64,000 nucleotides of DNA from Flavobacteriaceae bacterium UBA4166. GTDB taxonomy: Bacteria; Bacteroidota; Bacteroidia; Flavobacteriales; Flavobacteriaceae. The stretch lies in the NCBI GenBank assembly GCA_002379985.1, contig DFVG01000047.1, forward strand, positions 38,961-102,960. Reading direction: 5' to 3'. The notes beneath the pieces were generated by a model that saw only the letters and a list, made by a program, of their open reading frames with translations, made no database searches and was not told the origin of the DNA. The position numbers were made by a program, and so were the translations under genes. This document shows, in pieces, positions 44,745-53,610 of this stretch (positions are counted from its first letter, which is position 1; each line of letters opens with the position of its first letter).

Positions 44745-45142
44745 TAGTCGGTCTTTTTTAATTCTGCAATCGTGATTTGGAAGACCTCAGCATACTTTTG
44801 AAGGGTTTTTTCGGAAAGTTTTTTGAATACGTTGGGTTTGCAATGTCGCTTTACGCGCCACTTCCAGATTCCAACATAACTCGCCAAAATACTGAAGTCC
44901 ATTTTATTTTTTTCCATGTAATAGTAAATCGGACTCATTTCTCCGGCTTGCACGGCCTCTTTTGCGGCAGCAATGCGTTCTTCTATTTCTTCCAAGGCAT
45001 TGTTCAAGGCAATGGTCTTCGGTTCCCAACCGGAGCTTAGTTCGGTGGTGTATTCGCCTTCCTCATTTACCGCATAGGTGAGTTCCTTATAGTTCGAGGA
45101 TTCTAAACTGCTTTTGTCTTGTGGTACTTCGTCTTTCTTCAT
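44744..45142 (-). CDS. Small hypothetical protein of the pigment cluster (XRE-like C-terminus)
   Basis: This 132-residue protein has no family I can name with confidence. The first 45 residues are acidic and polar, and the middle is a helix rich in Ala and Glu (ALEEIEERIAAAKEAVQ). The last 55 residues (FSILASYVGIWKWRVKRH, then LSEKTLQKYAEVFQITI) have the spacing of a small Cro/XRE-like helix-turn-helix bundle. A GTG at 45148 would overlap the previous stop by four bases, but the ATG at 45142 is more usual. Its stop codon overlaps the BtrH-like start by one base. It could be a regulator or a partner of the BtrH-like protein; neither is shown. Confidence 0.7.
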   Translation of the reverse strand: MKKDEVPQDKSSLESSNYKELTYAVNEEGEYTTELSSGWEPKTIALNNALEEIEERIAAAKEAVQAGEMSPIYYYMEKNKMDFSILASYVGIWKWRVKRHCKPNVFKKLSEKTLQKYAEVFQITIAELKKTD

Positions 45143-45144
45143 AA

Positions 45145-45600
45145 TCACACCTCATGAATAATAAAATTCAGGGTGCCTTCTAAAAGTAAGGTTTCCCTGT
45201 GATGTACCGTACAATTGACGGTGCTCACGGCGAACGCTTCGGTTTGCATTCTGTTGACCAATTGCGCGCGTGTTGTAATTTCTTGACCCACCTTTGGAAG
45301 CGCATGGATCTCGATCTTCTTGATCGCACTGATGTATCCAATCACCTTATTTCTTTCTCCTTGATAATCGTCATCATCAAAAAAATCTTGACCGATAATG
45401 GCAGAACAACTTTGTGCGGCGTTTTCAATAAGTCCCACTTCAGAGAAACTTCCTTTTTCTACAAATAAAGTATCTTCAGAAATCGTAAAACTGGTCATTG
45501 CTTTTTCTTCGGAAATATCCATCAAATGATGAACGAACAACATAGGATCGCGATGTGGAAGAAATTTTTTTATGTCAATATGCGGAAGATGCGATTTCAA
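45145..45600 (-). CDS. ApeI/FabZ-like hotdog dehydratase
   Basis: The 151-residue hotdog-fold protein begins with the segment IKKFLPHRDPMLFVHHLMDI, in which LPHRDPM is the FabZ-type N-terminal signature, and has the segment SEVGLIENAAQSCSAIIG where dehydratases carry the second catalytic acid (Glu in LIENAAQ). It would act on 3-hydroxyacyl-ACP in the polyene pathway. It overlaps the neighbouring hotdog gene by four bases. The two are similar in pattern and probably work as a heterodimer, as paired dehydratases do in aryl polyene systems; that pairing is inference. Confidence 0.83.
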   Translation of the reverse strand: MKSHLPHIDIKKFLPHRDPMLFVHHLMDISEEKAMTSFTISEDTLFVEKGSFSEVGLIENAAQSCSAIIGQDFFDDDDYQGERNKVIGYISAIKKIEIHALPKVGQEITTRAQLVNRMQTEAFAVSTVNCTVHHRETLLLEGTLNFIIHEV

Positions 45601-46037
45601 GAGGAAGCAATTACTGTTTTCATTTCACTACTCGCGATCAATGTTTCGCCACAATACGTTTCAGCCTTCACTAGCGTGACACCCATAATTTCATGCAGCA
45701 CTTCTGCAGTTGTACGAAGCTCCTGATCTAATGCCGGTAATTCGTGGATGAACACTTTTTTGATCGCTCCAATATATCCGGTGGGTGCCGGCTGTTGTTT
45801 TATAAAATACTGATATCCCGTATATAAGGCAACGGTTTGCGCCATATGTTCTATAATACCCGAAGCATTGATGCGTTGATCTTCTGCAAAGATATTAGAA
45901 GAAGAAGGGGTGATTCCCGCGATGACTTTTCCTTCGGAATAATGATGAAAAGCGTCGACCATGACCATGGGAGGTCGTTGTGGAATCAGTGCATTGATCA
46001 CCATTGCGTCTGTTATGCTTTCAGCTAATTGATTCAT
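45597..46037 (-). CDS. ApeP-like hotdog dehydratase
   Basis: The 146-residue hotdog protein has LIPQRPPMVMVDAFHHY, the same N-terminal signature with PQRPP in place of PHRxP, so the usual His is Gln. The segment ASGIIEHMAQTVALYTGY keeps the Glu. The missing His resembles the non-catalytic ApeP-like partner of aryl polyene dehydratase pairs. With the neighbour at 45145-45600 it likely forms one functional dehydratase. One base separates it from the DarB-like gene. Confidence 0.82.
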   Translation of the reverse strand: MNQLAESITDAMVINALIPQRPPMVMVDAFHHYSEGKVIAGITPSSSNIFAEDQRINASGIIEHMAQTVALYTGYQYFIKQQPAPTGYIGAIKKVFIHELPALDQELRTTAEVLHEIMGVTLVKAETYCGETLIASSEMKTVIASS

Positions 46038-46038
46038 A

Positions 46039-47175
46039 TCAAACCACGGTTAAATAAGCATAGGCATACGAAAAACGCGCGCTTTCCGGAACCGAAAGTA
46101 AGATACGGTCTCCTGATTGTAAGCTCCCGGAACGCACCAATTCATCTAACATTATAAAAATCGAAGCAGAGCCAATGTTTCCTACCCTTTTGAGATTCAT
46201 AAACCATTTATCCCAGCCAATTTCAACACCTTGTTTTTTCATCTCCATGTACAGACTTTGGTGAAAATAATACGAAGAGATATGCGGTAAGTAGTAATCC
46301 ACCTCATCTGCAGTAATCCCATGCTTGTCCATGGCTCGTTTCAGGCTATTGACACCTTTGATCAAAATATTTTGACCCAACAAACGCGTATCTTGCTTAA
46401 TGGCGAACAACGACATTTTACTCCACATATCTGCAGGATATTCACTCCACGATTTTAAAGAACCGTCTTCTTGCTTCTCCCCGCCTGCGTACATACATGC
46501 TTCCAATTCATGTGCATAAGAATAAGCTTCCATCCACTCCATGCGTATGGGAATATCACCTTTAGGTTCCGACTGTAATAAAAAAGCTCCAGCACCGTCT
46601 GACAACATCCAACGCAAGAATTCCTTGTGGAAAGACAACAAGGGTTGTTCTTCCAATTCTTTTAAATATTCAATCTCTTCTTCGAAAACGTCTGCTTGCA
46701 TCCAAGACGAAATTCGTTCTGACCCGGTACATACGGCGGTATTCACTTGCCCTGATTTAACCGCTAAATAGCCGTATTTTAAGGCATTCATCCCAGAACA
46801 GCAAGCACCGGTTGGAGAGTTTACTTCAAGATCACCAGCTTTGAGTTCGCCATGCACCATCGCGGCATGGGACGGCAGAATTTGATCGGGACTTCCTGTT
46901 CCACAGGAAAGCAATTCAACAGTATCAATAGGCACCGTATCTCCTAAAAGTTTATAAATGGCTTCTTTGGTTAATTGGGCATTGTTATGAGTGATATTTC
47001 CTTCGGAATCGATCGCATAATAGCGCGTTTCTATTTTGTTATTCCGCAGGACGATCCGCCGGGCTTTCGATGTTTTACCATCAATATAGCCTAGCTTTTC
47101 TTCCATCATTTCATTATCTACAGGGGAATTGGGTAAAAAAGCTGCTGTTTTGTTAATGTAAACGTCCTTCATCAA
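46039..47175 (-). CDS. darB: DarB-like ketosynthase III (dialkylresorcinol synthase)
   Basis: A KAS III-type condensing enzyme of 378 residues. The nucleophile lies in SPTGACCSGMNALK, the His in DYYLPHISSYYFHQS and the Asn in KRVGNIGSASIF, so the Cys-His-Asn triad is intact. The start MMKDVYINKTAAFLPN is the usual one. DarB joins two beta-ketoacyl units and cyclises them to a cyclohexanedione, the step before dialkylresorcinol formation. Immediate coupling to the DarA-like gene (four-base overlap, ATGA) supports the identification. This half of the flexirubin molecule is esterified to the aryl polyene. Confidence 0.88.
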   Translation of the reverse strand: MMKDVYINKTAAFLPNSPVDNEMMEEKLGYIDGKTSKARRIVLRNNKIETRYYAIDSEGNITHNNAQLTKEAIYKLLGDTVPIDTVELLSCGTGSPDQILPSHAAMVHGELKAGDLEVNSPTGACCSGMNALKYGYLAVKSGQVNTAVCTGSERISSWMQADVFEEEIEYLKELEEQPLLSFHKEFLRWMLSDGAGAFLLQSEPKGDIPIRMEWMEAYSYAHELEACMYAGGEKQEDGSLKSWSEYPADMWSKMSLFAIKQDTRLLGQNILIKGVNSLKRAMDKHGITADEVDYYLPHISSYYFHQSLYMEMKKQGVEIGWDKWFMNLKRVGNIGSASIFIMLDELVRSGSLQSGDRILLSVPESARFSYAYAYLTVV

Positions 47176-48098
47176 ATATGCTTTGTCTTCACAGATGCGT
47201 AGTACCGTTTTTGGTTCTTAATACTATGGTACCTTGGAATATAAGAAACCAAAAATACAATAAAAACTAAGGGGGCAATAATCCAGATCGCAAATAACAA
47301 ATAATAATTGAAGAATACCAACCATTTGTCTCTTTTCGAGCTTCCTGACGAACCCTTTTTGGCAATGAGATGTGCCCATTTTCCGAACAATATATTAGCA
47401 CGTTGATCGGCCAATACCAAAAACGGTTTTACAGTAACGGCACCTTGTTTTAACAACGCAGGTTGAAGATCACTGAAATCACTTTTCAATAAAAATTTCT
47501 TGATGGTTCCACCAAAGCGAGAGGCTTGCTCAATATCTGTTTCGGAAACTCCCGGTTTAGGAAAGACCCCCCATTTACGATCCTTCTTTCCGCTAAACAT
47601 CCAGTGAACGATCGTAATGACGCTAACATGATTGATATGCCTATCTACTAAAACAATATTTCCCACCAAGTTCGCGTGTAATCCTGATAGCAACTGTTTC
47701 ACCTTTTCCTGAGCTTGTGTCCACATGTTGCGAGAAGCGTTCACCGTAATTACAGGGGTATCTTTTAAAAGGCGTGCGGCTGCCTTAGATTTCAAAAATG
47801 AATTGATAGGCAAAGAAGGAGTGAGATACCAAACCTGATAACCTAAAATTACCAGATCATACTTTTTTTGGAATACCGAATCGTCCATAGGAGCTAACGG
47901 AATCGTCTTTTGCAAGAAAGTTTCCGGAAAGACCCCAAAAAAGCTTTTTTTATCCCACGGAAAGGGAAACGGGGTTTCAGGCTGCAAACGTGCCCACCTG
48001 AGGGAGACTTGTTCATCCTTCAGGGTTTCGGAGATCCGCTCGAGAATGCGTGTTAATTGTCCGGTCTGCGAATAATATACTATGAGTACCTCTTTCAT
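47172..48098 (-). CDS. darA: DarA-like dialkylresorcinol aromatase, flavodoxin-like N-terminus with membrane anchor
   Basis: The 308-residue protein opens with a flavodoxin-like fold (MKEVLIVYYSQTGQLTRIL). The mid-section contains VILGYQVWYLTPSLPINSFL, typical of the DarA family annotated beside DarB in dialkylresorcinol loci. DarA converts the cyclohexanedione made by DarB to the resorcinol by oxidation. Two hydrophobic segments near the C-terminus (about residues 255-290) suggest a membrane anchor. The open frame starts at 48119, but ATG 48098 overlaps the previous stop as ATGA and gives the conserved N-terminus. The reaction is from family knowledge. Confidence 0.83.
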   Translation of the reverse strand: MKEVLIVYYSQTGQLTRILERISETLKDEQVSLRWARLQPETPFPFPWDKKSFFGVFPETFLQKTIPLAPMDDSVFQKKYDLVILGYQVWYLTPSLPINSFLKSKAAARLLKDTPVITVNASRNMWTQAQEKVKQLLSGLHANLVGNIVLVDRHINHVSVITIVHWMFSGKKDRKWGVFPKPGVSETDIEQASRFGGTIKKFLLKSDFSDLQPALLKQGAVTVKPFLVLADQRANILFGKWAHLIAKKGSSGSSKRDKWLVFFNYYLLFAIWIIAPLVFIVFLVSYIPRYHSIKNQKRYYASVKTKHI

Positions 48099-48982
48099 TG
48101 CGATTCGTTCGTTTCCCAAAAATCAAAATAATTAAACCATTGTAGTGGGTACTTTTGCAGCATTGCTTCTACACTTTGAACATACTTTTGTAACAGCCCT
48201 TGCGCGTCACGATTTTTCACAGTGGCCGTACGAGCATAGAGGTGATAGTGCTTGTTGGTTTCTTTCATCACATAGACGAACAGCACCGGACTCCGCAATC
48301 GAGAGGCTAACTTAAAAGGTCCTGCCGGAAAATGGGCGGGTTGCCCTAACAAGGCTTCGGTGAGATATTTACTTCCTTGATAATAGCGATCTCCTGTAAG
48401 ACAAACCAATTCGCCATTCGACAACGCATTGTTGATCTCGAATATATGAGAAAGGTCTTCCTTAATGGTAATGAATTTGTTTTTTGATACCGAACCCACG
48501 CTTTCTAGATACACTTTGATATCCTCACGCTCTGAATCGGTTGCCACAAGGTTAATTTGCGAAAGATTATCGATTTCTCGGAAGAATACTTCGGCAATTT
48601 CAAAATTCCCGACATGAGCACTCAATAAAACGCCTCCTTTTTTTTCTTGAAGTAATTTCTTTATGTTCTCAATGCCGTCAAATTCATACGTAAATGCATC
48701 TCTCATGCCAGAAGATATGGCTACTTTATCGATGATGGTCTTTCCGAAGACTAAATAATTCTTATAGACGCAGATAATACTTTTCCAGAAAGAAAACTTT
48801 TGACGATGCCGTAAATAATAAAAAACTGCCTTCGTGCTTTTAATGGAAAAGAAACAATAATAGAGCGCTACAAAATACAGAAGTGCGTAGGCTGCTCTCA
48901 CCCCAAAGGTACGCAGTAACCAAATAAATATTTTATACCCAAGGACGGTGCCTTTGGATTTACCCTCCCAGCGAGTCTCCAT
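48095..48982 (-). CDS. LpxL/HtrB-like lipid acyltransferase of the pigment cluster
   Basis: A 295-residue membrane-associated acyltransferase of the lipid A late-acyltransferase family. The catalytic motif HX4E is in SAHVGNFEIAE, and the N-terminal hydrophobic helix lies at about residues 14-48. Typical lipid A enzymes sit with lpx genes; this one sits between DarA and an acyl carrier protein, so it probably transfers the ACP-bound polyene or an acyl chain to the pigment acceptor. The ATG at 48982 lies inside the carrier gene (23-base overlap); no later Met fits the conserved N-terminus WEGKSKGTVLGYKIF. Confidence 0.85.
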   Translation of the reverse strand: METRWEGKSKGTVLGYKIFIWLLRTFGVRAAYALLYFVALYYCFFSIKSTKAVFYYLRHRQKFSFWKSIICVYKNYLVFGKTIIDKVAISSGMRDAFTYEFDGIENIKKLLQEKKGGVLLSAHVGNFEIAEVFFREIDNLSQINLVATDSEREDIKVYLESVGSVSKNKFITIKEDLSHIFEINNALSNGELVCLTGDRYYQGSKYLTEALLGQPAHFPAGPFKLASRLRSPVLFVYVMKETNKHYHLYARTATVKNRDAQGLLQKYVQSVEAMLQKYPLQWFNYFDFWETNESQ

Positions 48983-49244
48983 TAGCTGCTACGGTAGAAG
49001 TATTGCTGGTTCTATTGTATATAAGATCGTAAAAATCTTGAAGGGAGTGTACTCCAATAAAATCTTCTCCAACCAGTTTAACGCCAAAATTTTCTTCGAT
49101 GGTTACTACGAGATCTACAAAATCTAAACTATCTAATTCTAACGTTTCTTTTAAGTTGGCTTCCGGAGCGATATCTCCTTCATCTACTTCAAATTCATCT
49201 ACTAGAAATTCGTTAATTTTTTCAACGATTGCCTCTTTGTTCAT
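48960..49244 (-). CDS. Acyl carrier protein
   Basis: A 94-residue carrier with the phosphopantetheine site LKETLELDSLDFVDLVV (modified Ser in LDSLDF). The last ten residues (TVAANGDSLGG) are a loose tail. It sits directly between the FabF-type ketosynthase (two bases away) and the LpxL-like acyltransferase (23-base overlap). This order suggests it presents the finished acyl chain to the acyltransferase. It differs clearly from the other cluster carrier at 39304-39561. Confidence 0.93.
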   Translation of the reverse strand: MNKEAIVEKINEFLVDEFEVDEGDIAPEANLKETLELDSLDFVDLVVTIEENFGVKLVGEDFIGVHSLQDFYDLIYNRTSNTSTVAANGDSLGG

Positions 49245-49246
49245 AC

Positions 49247-50473
49247 CTAATCTATCCTTTTTACTATCAGTGCTGAATTCGTTCCTCCAAACCCGAAGGA
49301 ATTGGACAAAAATACATCAATTTTTTTATTTAACGTTTTTTTAACTAGGTTTAATTTCGCCGCACTTTCATCCGGTTCATCGAGATTGATATTGGGAGCA
49401 ATGAAGTTGTTTTGCATCATTAACATCGAGTAAACTACTTCACTGGCACCGGCCATCCAGCACTCGTGACCGGTCATTGATTTCGTAGAACTCACATAGG
49501 GTTGGTGGGCTCCAAAAACCGCTGCGATTGCTTTGGCTTCATTGGCGTCACCCACAGGGGTTGATGTAGCATGTGCATTTACATAATCTACTGCTTCTGC
49601 AGCGAGATCTGCTTGCTTTAATGCTTTTGTCATGGCCAAACTAGGCCCTTCTACATTGGGGGTAGAAATATGTTCACCATTACTGGAAAAACCATATCCT
49701 ATGATTTCCGCTAAGATAGGTGCGCCTCGCTTTACCGCAGCATCATAACTTTCAATGATCAAGGTCGCGGCTCCTCCACTAGGCACCAAGCCGTCTCTTG
49801 CACTATCAAAAGGACGGGACGCCTTTGCGGGGTCATCGATATTCATTGAAAAAACACCTAGACCGTCAAAACTTCCCATGGCCAATTCATTGATCTCCTG
49901 CGCTCCACCGCAGATTACGCAATCTTGGAGTCCGGCTTTAATCAGCTGATACCCCATTCCTATCGCATGAGACCCACTGGCACAGGCGGCACTCACCGTA
50001 AAATTGATTCCGGTAAGGCGAAATAGGGTCGATAGATTCATCGTAACAGTAGAGTTCATCGCTTTAAAGATGGCACCAGAACCCACCAAAGTTGTATCTT
50101 TCTTTTCACGAATTTTATCAACCGACTCTATAACCGATTTTGCGGTGCTATCGTTTCCATAGATCACTCCAACTTCGTTGGCATCTAAATAGGCTTGATC
50201 AATATTGGCATTTTGTAGTGCTTCTTTCGTCGCTACATAAGCATAGGCTGCTTCCTCCCCTAAACTTACTCGTTGTCTTCTGGAAAGATCCCCTTTAAGA
50301 TCCGGCATCGGCACCATTCCTGTAAGACAGGAGCGATAACCAAATTCCTTTCGCTTTTCATCGAATTGTATTCCCGAACGTCCTGCGAATAAGGCATCCT
50401 TTACTTCGGCCAAGTTTAGGCCGATGCATGAGTAAATACCCATTCCTGTGATGACAACACGTTGCTCTTTCAT
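49247..50473 (-). CDS. FabF-like beta-ketoacyl-ACP synthase
   Basis: A complete 408-residue KAS II. The start is MKEQRVVITGMGIYSCIG; the Cys is in VSAACASGSHAIGMG, the His residues in VNAHATSTPVGD and SMTGHECWMAGAS, and the closing motif is NSFGFGGTNSA. Start of the conserved part of the cluster: from here to 34157 nearly all genes overlap or abut. It lies four bases after the FabG-like reductase and two before an acyl carrier protein, forming an elongation unit. Confidence 0.93.
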   Translation of the reverse strand: MKEQRVVITGMGIYSCIGLNLAEVKDALFAGRSGIQFDEKRKEFGYRSCLTGMVPMPDLKGDLSRRQRVSLGEEAAYAYVATKEALQNANIDQAYLDANEVGVIYGNDSTAKSVIESVDKIREKKDTTLVGSGAIFKAMNSTVTMNLSTLFRLTGINFTVSAACASGSHAIGMGYQLIKAGLQDCVICGGAQEINELAMGSFDGLGVFSMNIDDPAKASRPFDSARDGLVPSGGAATLIIESYDAAVKRGAPILAEIIGYGFSSNGEHISTPNVEGPSLAMTKALKQADLAAEAVDYVNAHATSTPVGDANEAKAIAAVFGAHQPYVSSTKSMTGHECWMAGASEVVYSMLMMQNNFIAPNINLDEPDESAAKLNLVKKTLNKKIDVFLSNSFGFGGTNSALIVKRID

Positions 50474-50477
50474 AATA

Positions 50478-51233
50478 TTATGAATATATCCCTCCGTTCA
50501 TATTAATAACTTCTCCGGTAATGTACGAAGCCTTTTTGGAAACCAAAAATGATACCAAATGTGCTACTTCTTCAGGAGTTCCAAATCGTTGCATCGGGAT
50601 CATGCGTTTGAGTTCTTTCTCATCGAGTTCTCCGGTCATATCGGTACTGATAAACCCGGGAGCTACTGCATTTACCGTAATATTTCGCTTTGCCACTTCC
50701 TGAGCCAACGCCTTCGTAGCCCCTATAATTCCTGCTTTTGCAGCGGAATAGTTGGTTTGTCCGGGAGTACCTTTTAGTCCTGAAACCGAGACCATATTGA
50801 TAATACGCCCATATTTGTTGACGAGCATTTTTTGGATCAGGGTATGGGTTACGTTGAAAAAGCCTCCTAAACTCGTATTCAGAACATTATGCCAATCTTC
50901 GGGTTTCATCCACATGAAGAGTCCGTCTTTCGTAATCCCAGCATTATTAACGATCACTTCAATAATTGCTTCCGGATGCGATTCGAGCCAAGTTTCTAGT
51001 GATTGGGTAACCTGTTGCGCGTCGCTCACATTAAAACCAATGACCTCACCGGAACCTCCATGTTCTTTCACCGCCTCCAGCGTTTCGTTGGCAGCAGTTT
51101 CGTTGCTGTTGTAATTGATAAGAATATGGTAGTCGGTATCTTGTGCTAGTTGGATACAGATCGCGCGACCAATTCCGCGAGAACCACCCGTAACTAAAGC
51201 ATATTTGATTGTATTTTTTTCTTTTTTTGTCAT
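50478..51233 (-). CDS. 3-oxoacyl-ACP reductase, FabG type
   Basis: A short-chain dehydrogenase of 251 residues. The cofactor-binding motif is TGGSRGIGRAIC, followed by NNAGITKDGLF, the catalytic Ser in MVSVSGL, and the Tyr/Lys pair in NYSAAKAG. It reduces 3-oxoacyl-ACP with NADPH and supplies the hydroxyl removed by the hotdog dehydratases. Placed just before the FabF-like ketosynthase (four bases). The housekeeping fabG is expected elsewhere in the genome; this copy serves the cluster. Confidence 0.93.
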   Translation of the reverse strand: MTKKEKNTIKYALVTGGSRGIGRAICIQLAQDTDYHILINYNSNETAANETLEAVKEHGGSGEVIGFNVSDAQQVTQSLETWLESHPEAIIEVIVNNAGITKDGLFMWMKPEDWHNVLNTSLGGFFNVTHTLIQKMLVNKYGRIINMVSVSGLKGTPGQTNYSAAKAGIIGATKALAQEVAKRNITVNAVAPGFISTDMTGELDEKELKRMIPMQRFGTPEEVAHLVSFLVSKKASYITGEVINMNGGIYS

Positions 51234-51245
51234 TTGGCAACTATT

Positions 51246-52406
51246 TTATTCGGAAAATAATTCGGCATTGTCATACCAGCTATTCCCTAGGGTACCCCCT
51301 TTAGTATTGATAAAACCCCATCGTTCGTTGAATTTAACCCGTGCGACACCATTAATAAATCCTGAATACCGCCGAAGCAATAAAAACGAATACGCCGGCG
51401 CAATTTCGTATTGAAACGGCGTTACTTCTTCACCTTTTAGATTGATAAACCCCCATTTCTTTTTACGTCTTACGGCGGCCAATCCATCTTCAGAAAAGGT
51501 TTCTGCATCTTTGAATTTAAATTCAATAATAACGTTTCCTTTTGGATCAATATAACCCCATCTTCGGTTTTTGTAAACTGGTGCTAGGCCTTGTCGAAAA
51601 GGACGTGCCTTTTCAAAAATAGGTTCAATGATCCAGGCTCCGGCAGGATTGATAAAACCTACTTTATCTTGCCACTGTGCATACGTTAAGGGGATCTCTT
51701 CGTTGAAGTCCCAAATATATTCAATACCGTCAAGGGGTTTAAAACCTCCATTGACAAAAAGGCCATAGTGTCCATTCTTTTTGGCAGTGACCGCATGAGT
51801 GCTGAAATTTCCTAATTCTTCGAATTCTGGTGGGATGACTTCAGTTCCTGATGCATCGATCATCCCCCATTTATCATTCAGCACTACCCGCGCATGACCA
51901 TTTACAAAAGGCTTGATCACATCGTAGGTTGGGGGCAAAACAACCGCACCTTCGGTATCTATTAGTCCCACGCGCCCCTCACTTCGGTAGAAGGCTACAC
52001 CACATTTCTGAAAGTCATAATACTTATCCAAAGAAGGCACGGGAAGCACTGTGCCGGTCTTGTCAATATACCCCCATTGCCCTTCCCATTTCACCATGGC
52101 AATTCCCGAATTAAAATTTCTAGCCTCGTAAAATTTTGGAGGAATCACCCAAGTGCCTTCCGCATCGATATACCCCCAACGGCTATCTTTTTCTGCAGCC
52201 GCCACCCCTTCTGAAAAGGGTCTCGCATTATCGAATTGCGCCCGGATTACCCGACGTCCCTCTGTGTTGATATAGCCAAATTTTCCGTATTCACGGATCA
52301 AGGCTCTAGATTGCGCTTGCACTTGGAAGGTCACTCCAAAAAATAGCAACGCACCTGCAAGATTTAGAATGAATTTAGATATGGGGCGATTTGAAAATTG
52401 GGTCAT
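51246..52406 (-). CDS. Secreted WG-repeat protein (paralogue 1)
   Basis: The 386-residue protein has a signal peptide (cleavage after AQA near residue 32) and about nine WG repeats, each roughly 40-50 residues with a core such as WGYIDAEGTWVIPP or WGFINLKGEEVTPF. It ends in NAELFSE. WG (KWG) repeats form beta-propeller-like or solenoid folds; no enzymatic motif is present. It is a clear paralogue of the next gene upstream, with the same repeat order, the same degenerate unit in the middle and the same last residues. Why two secreted repeat proteins sit in a pigment locus is unknown. Confidence 0.88.
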   Translation of the reverse strand: MTQFSNRPISKFILNLAGALLFFGVTFQVQAQSRALIREYGKFGYINTEGRRVIRAQFDNARPFSEGVAAAEKDSRWGYIDAEGTWVIPPKFYEARNFNSGIAMVKWEGQWGYIDKTGTVLPVPSLDKYYDFQKCGVAFYRSEGRVGLIDTEGAVVLPPTYDVIKPFVNGHARVVLNDKWGMIDASGTEVIPPEFEELGNFSTHAVTAKKNGHYGLFVNGGFKPLDGIEYIWDFNEEIPLTYAQWQDKVGFINPAGAWIIEPIFEKARPFRQGLAPVYKNRRWGYIDPKGNVIIEFKFKDAETFSEDGLAAVRRKKKWGFINLKGEEVTPFQYEIAPAYSFLLLRRYSGFINGVARVKFNERWGFINTKGGTLGNSWYDNAELFSE

Positions 52407-52409
52407 TTG

Positions 52410-53537
52410 TTATTCTGAAAATAATTCAGCATTCTCATACCAAGTGCCGCCTAGGGGATTTCCTTTTTCATCGATAAAGCCCCATTTTTTCTCGTACTTA
52501 ACGCGAGCAAGACCATCAATAAATCCTTTCGGGTTATTTTTTTGAAATAGTGAAAATCCACCGGCCGTGATATCGTATTGCGCCGGGATGACCATGTTTC
52601 CTTGTTTGTTAATGAACCCCCAGCGTTTTTTTTCTTTTACAGGAGCCAATCCGTTATCCGCAAAGGTTTCTGCATCGCGATACATAAAAGGGATAACCTG
52701 CTTTCCTTCAGTGTCAATATAGCCCCATTTTTTGTCCTTATACACAGGTGCCAATCCATTATTAAATGCACGTACCTTCTCAAAGGTAGCCGGAATGGCC
52801 CAGTTTCCATTCGTATCAATAAATCCGACTTGTTTATCACTACGCGCATACGTCAATTTAGAACCTTCGTGAAAATCCCAAATTTTATCCACTCCGGTGA
52901 TAATTTTGAAATCCCCACCGGTCACGAGACCAAAAGATTCTCCCTTTCGGGCCCATATTGCTTGGTCACTGTAATCACCTATTTCGTCATACTCAATAGG
53001 AATAACTACTTTTCCTTTGTCGTCGATCATGCCCCATTGGTCATTGTTTCGAACACGAGCATGCCCGTTTACAAAGGGCTTGATCACATCGTAGGTGGGT
53101 TCTATGACTACTTCCCCTTTGGTGTTTATGAGTCCGATTTTCTTTTCAATTCGATAGAATGCCAGACCATTCTCAAAGTCGTAGTATTTTTCTTGAACGG
53201 GAGTTTCTAATACGTTCCCTGATGGGTCAATGTAATTCCATTGGTCCTCTTTTAAAACGAGCGCATATCCCGACTGAAACGATTTTACTCGATCGTAGGT
53301 AGGCTGTATGGCCCATTCCCCATTTTTGTTGAGGAATCCCCATTTTTTTTCGCTCATGGCAGGAGCTAATCCTTCCGAAAAGCTATCTGCTTTTTCGTAT
53401 TGCGGTGCAATAACCATTTCACCGTCTCGATTGATATATCCAAAACGGTCGTCATGGCGTACCAAAGCTAATTCTTGTCCGATGCCAAAAAAAGTTCCAA
53501 AGAAAAGAAGGCATCCCAGTAACGTTGTTGTTTTCAT
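52410..53537 (-). CDS. Secreted WG-repeat protein (paralogue 2)
   Basis: The 375-residue protein has a signal peptide (MKTTTLLGCLLFFGTFFGIG) and about nine WG repeats, for example FGYINRDGEMVIAP, WGFLNKNGEWAIQP and WGMIDDKGKVVIPI. It aligns unit by unit with the protein encoded three bases downstream (51246-52406), including the fourth-unit phrase TYDVIKPFVNGHARV shared by both. This is a tandem duplication that has diverged considerably. It lies 73 bases after the ammonia lyase stop. Predicted periplasmic or surface location; function unknown. Confidence 0.88.
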   Translation of the reverse strand: MKTTTLLGCLLFFGTFFGIGQELALVRHDDRFGYINRDGEMVIAPQYEKADSFSEGLAPAMSEKKWGFLNKNGEWAIQPTYDRVKSFQSGYALVLKEDQWNYIDPSGNVLETPVQEKYYDFENGLAFYRIEKKIGLINTKGEVVIEPTYDVIKPFVNGHARVRNNDQWGMIDDKGKVVIPIEYDEIGDYSDQAIWARKGESFGLVTGGDFKIITGVDKIWDFHEGSKLTYARSDKQVGFIDTNGNWAIPATFEKVRAFNNGLAPVYKDKKWGYIDTEGKQVIPFMYRDAETFADNGLAPVKEKKRWGFINKQGNMVIPAQYDITAGGFSLFQKNNPKGFIDGLARVKYEKKWGFIDEKGNPLGGTWYENAELFSE

Positions 53538-53610
53538 AATAGTAGTTGTATGGTTAGTAAGTTGTTTACTGAATGGGATAAAATATACTTAATTTTTTGG
53601 GGACTTCCGC

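Noticed and set aside
52578..53210. 210-codon plus-strand open frame opposite a WG gene
   Set aside because: Arises from the repeated codons of the WG units read in reverse; no independent features.
51246..53537. Internal repeats considered as a DNA repeat array or CRISPR
   Set aside because: They are protein-level WG repeats with diverged codons; no equal spacers or identical repeats at DNA level.
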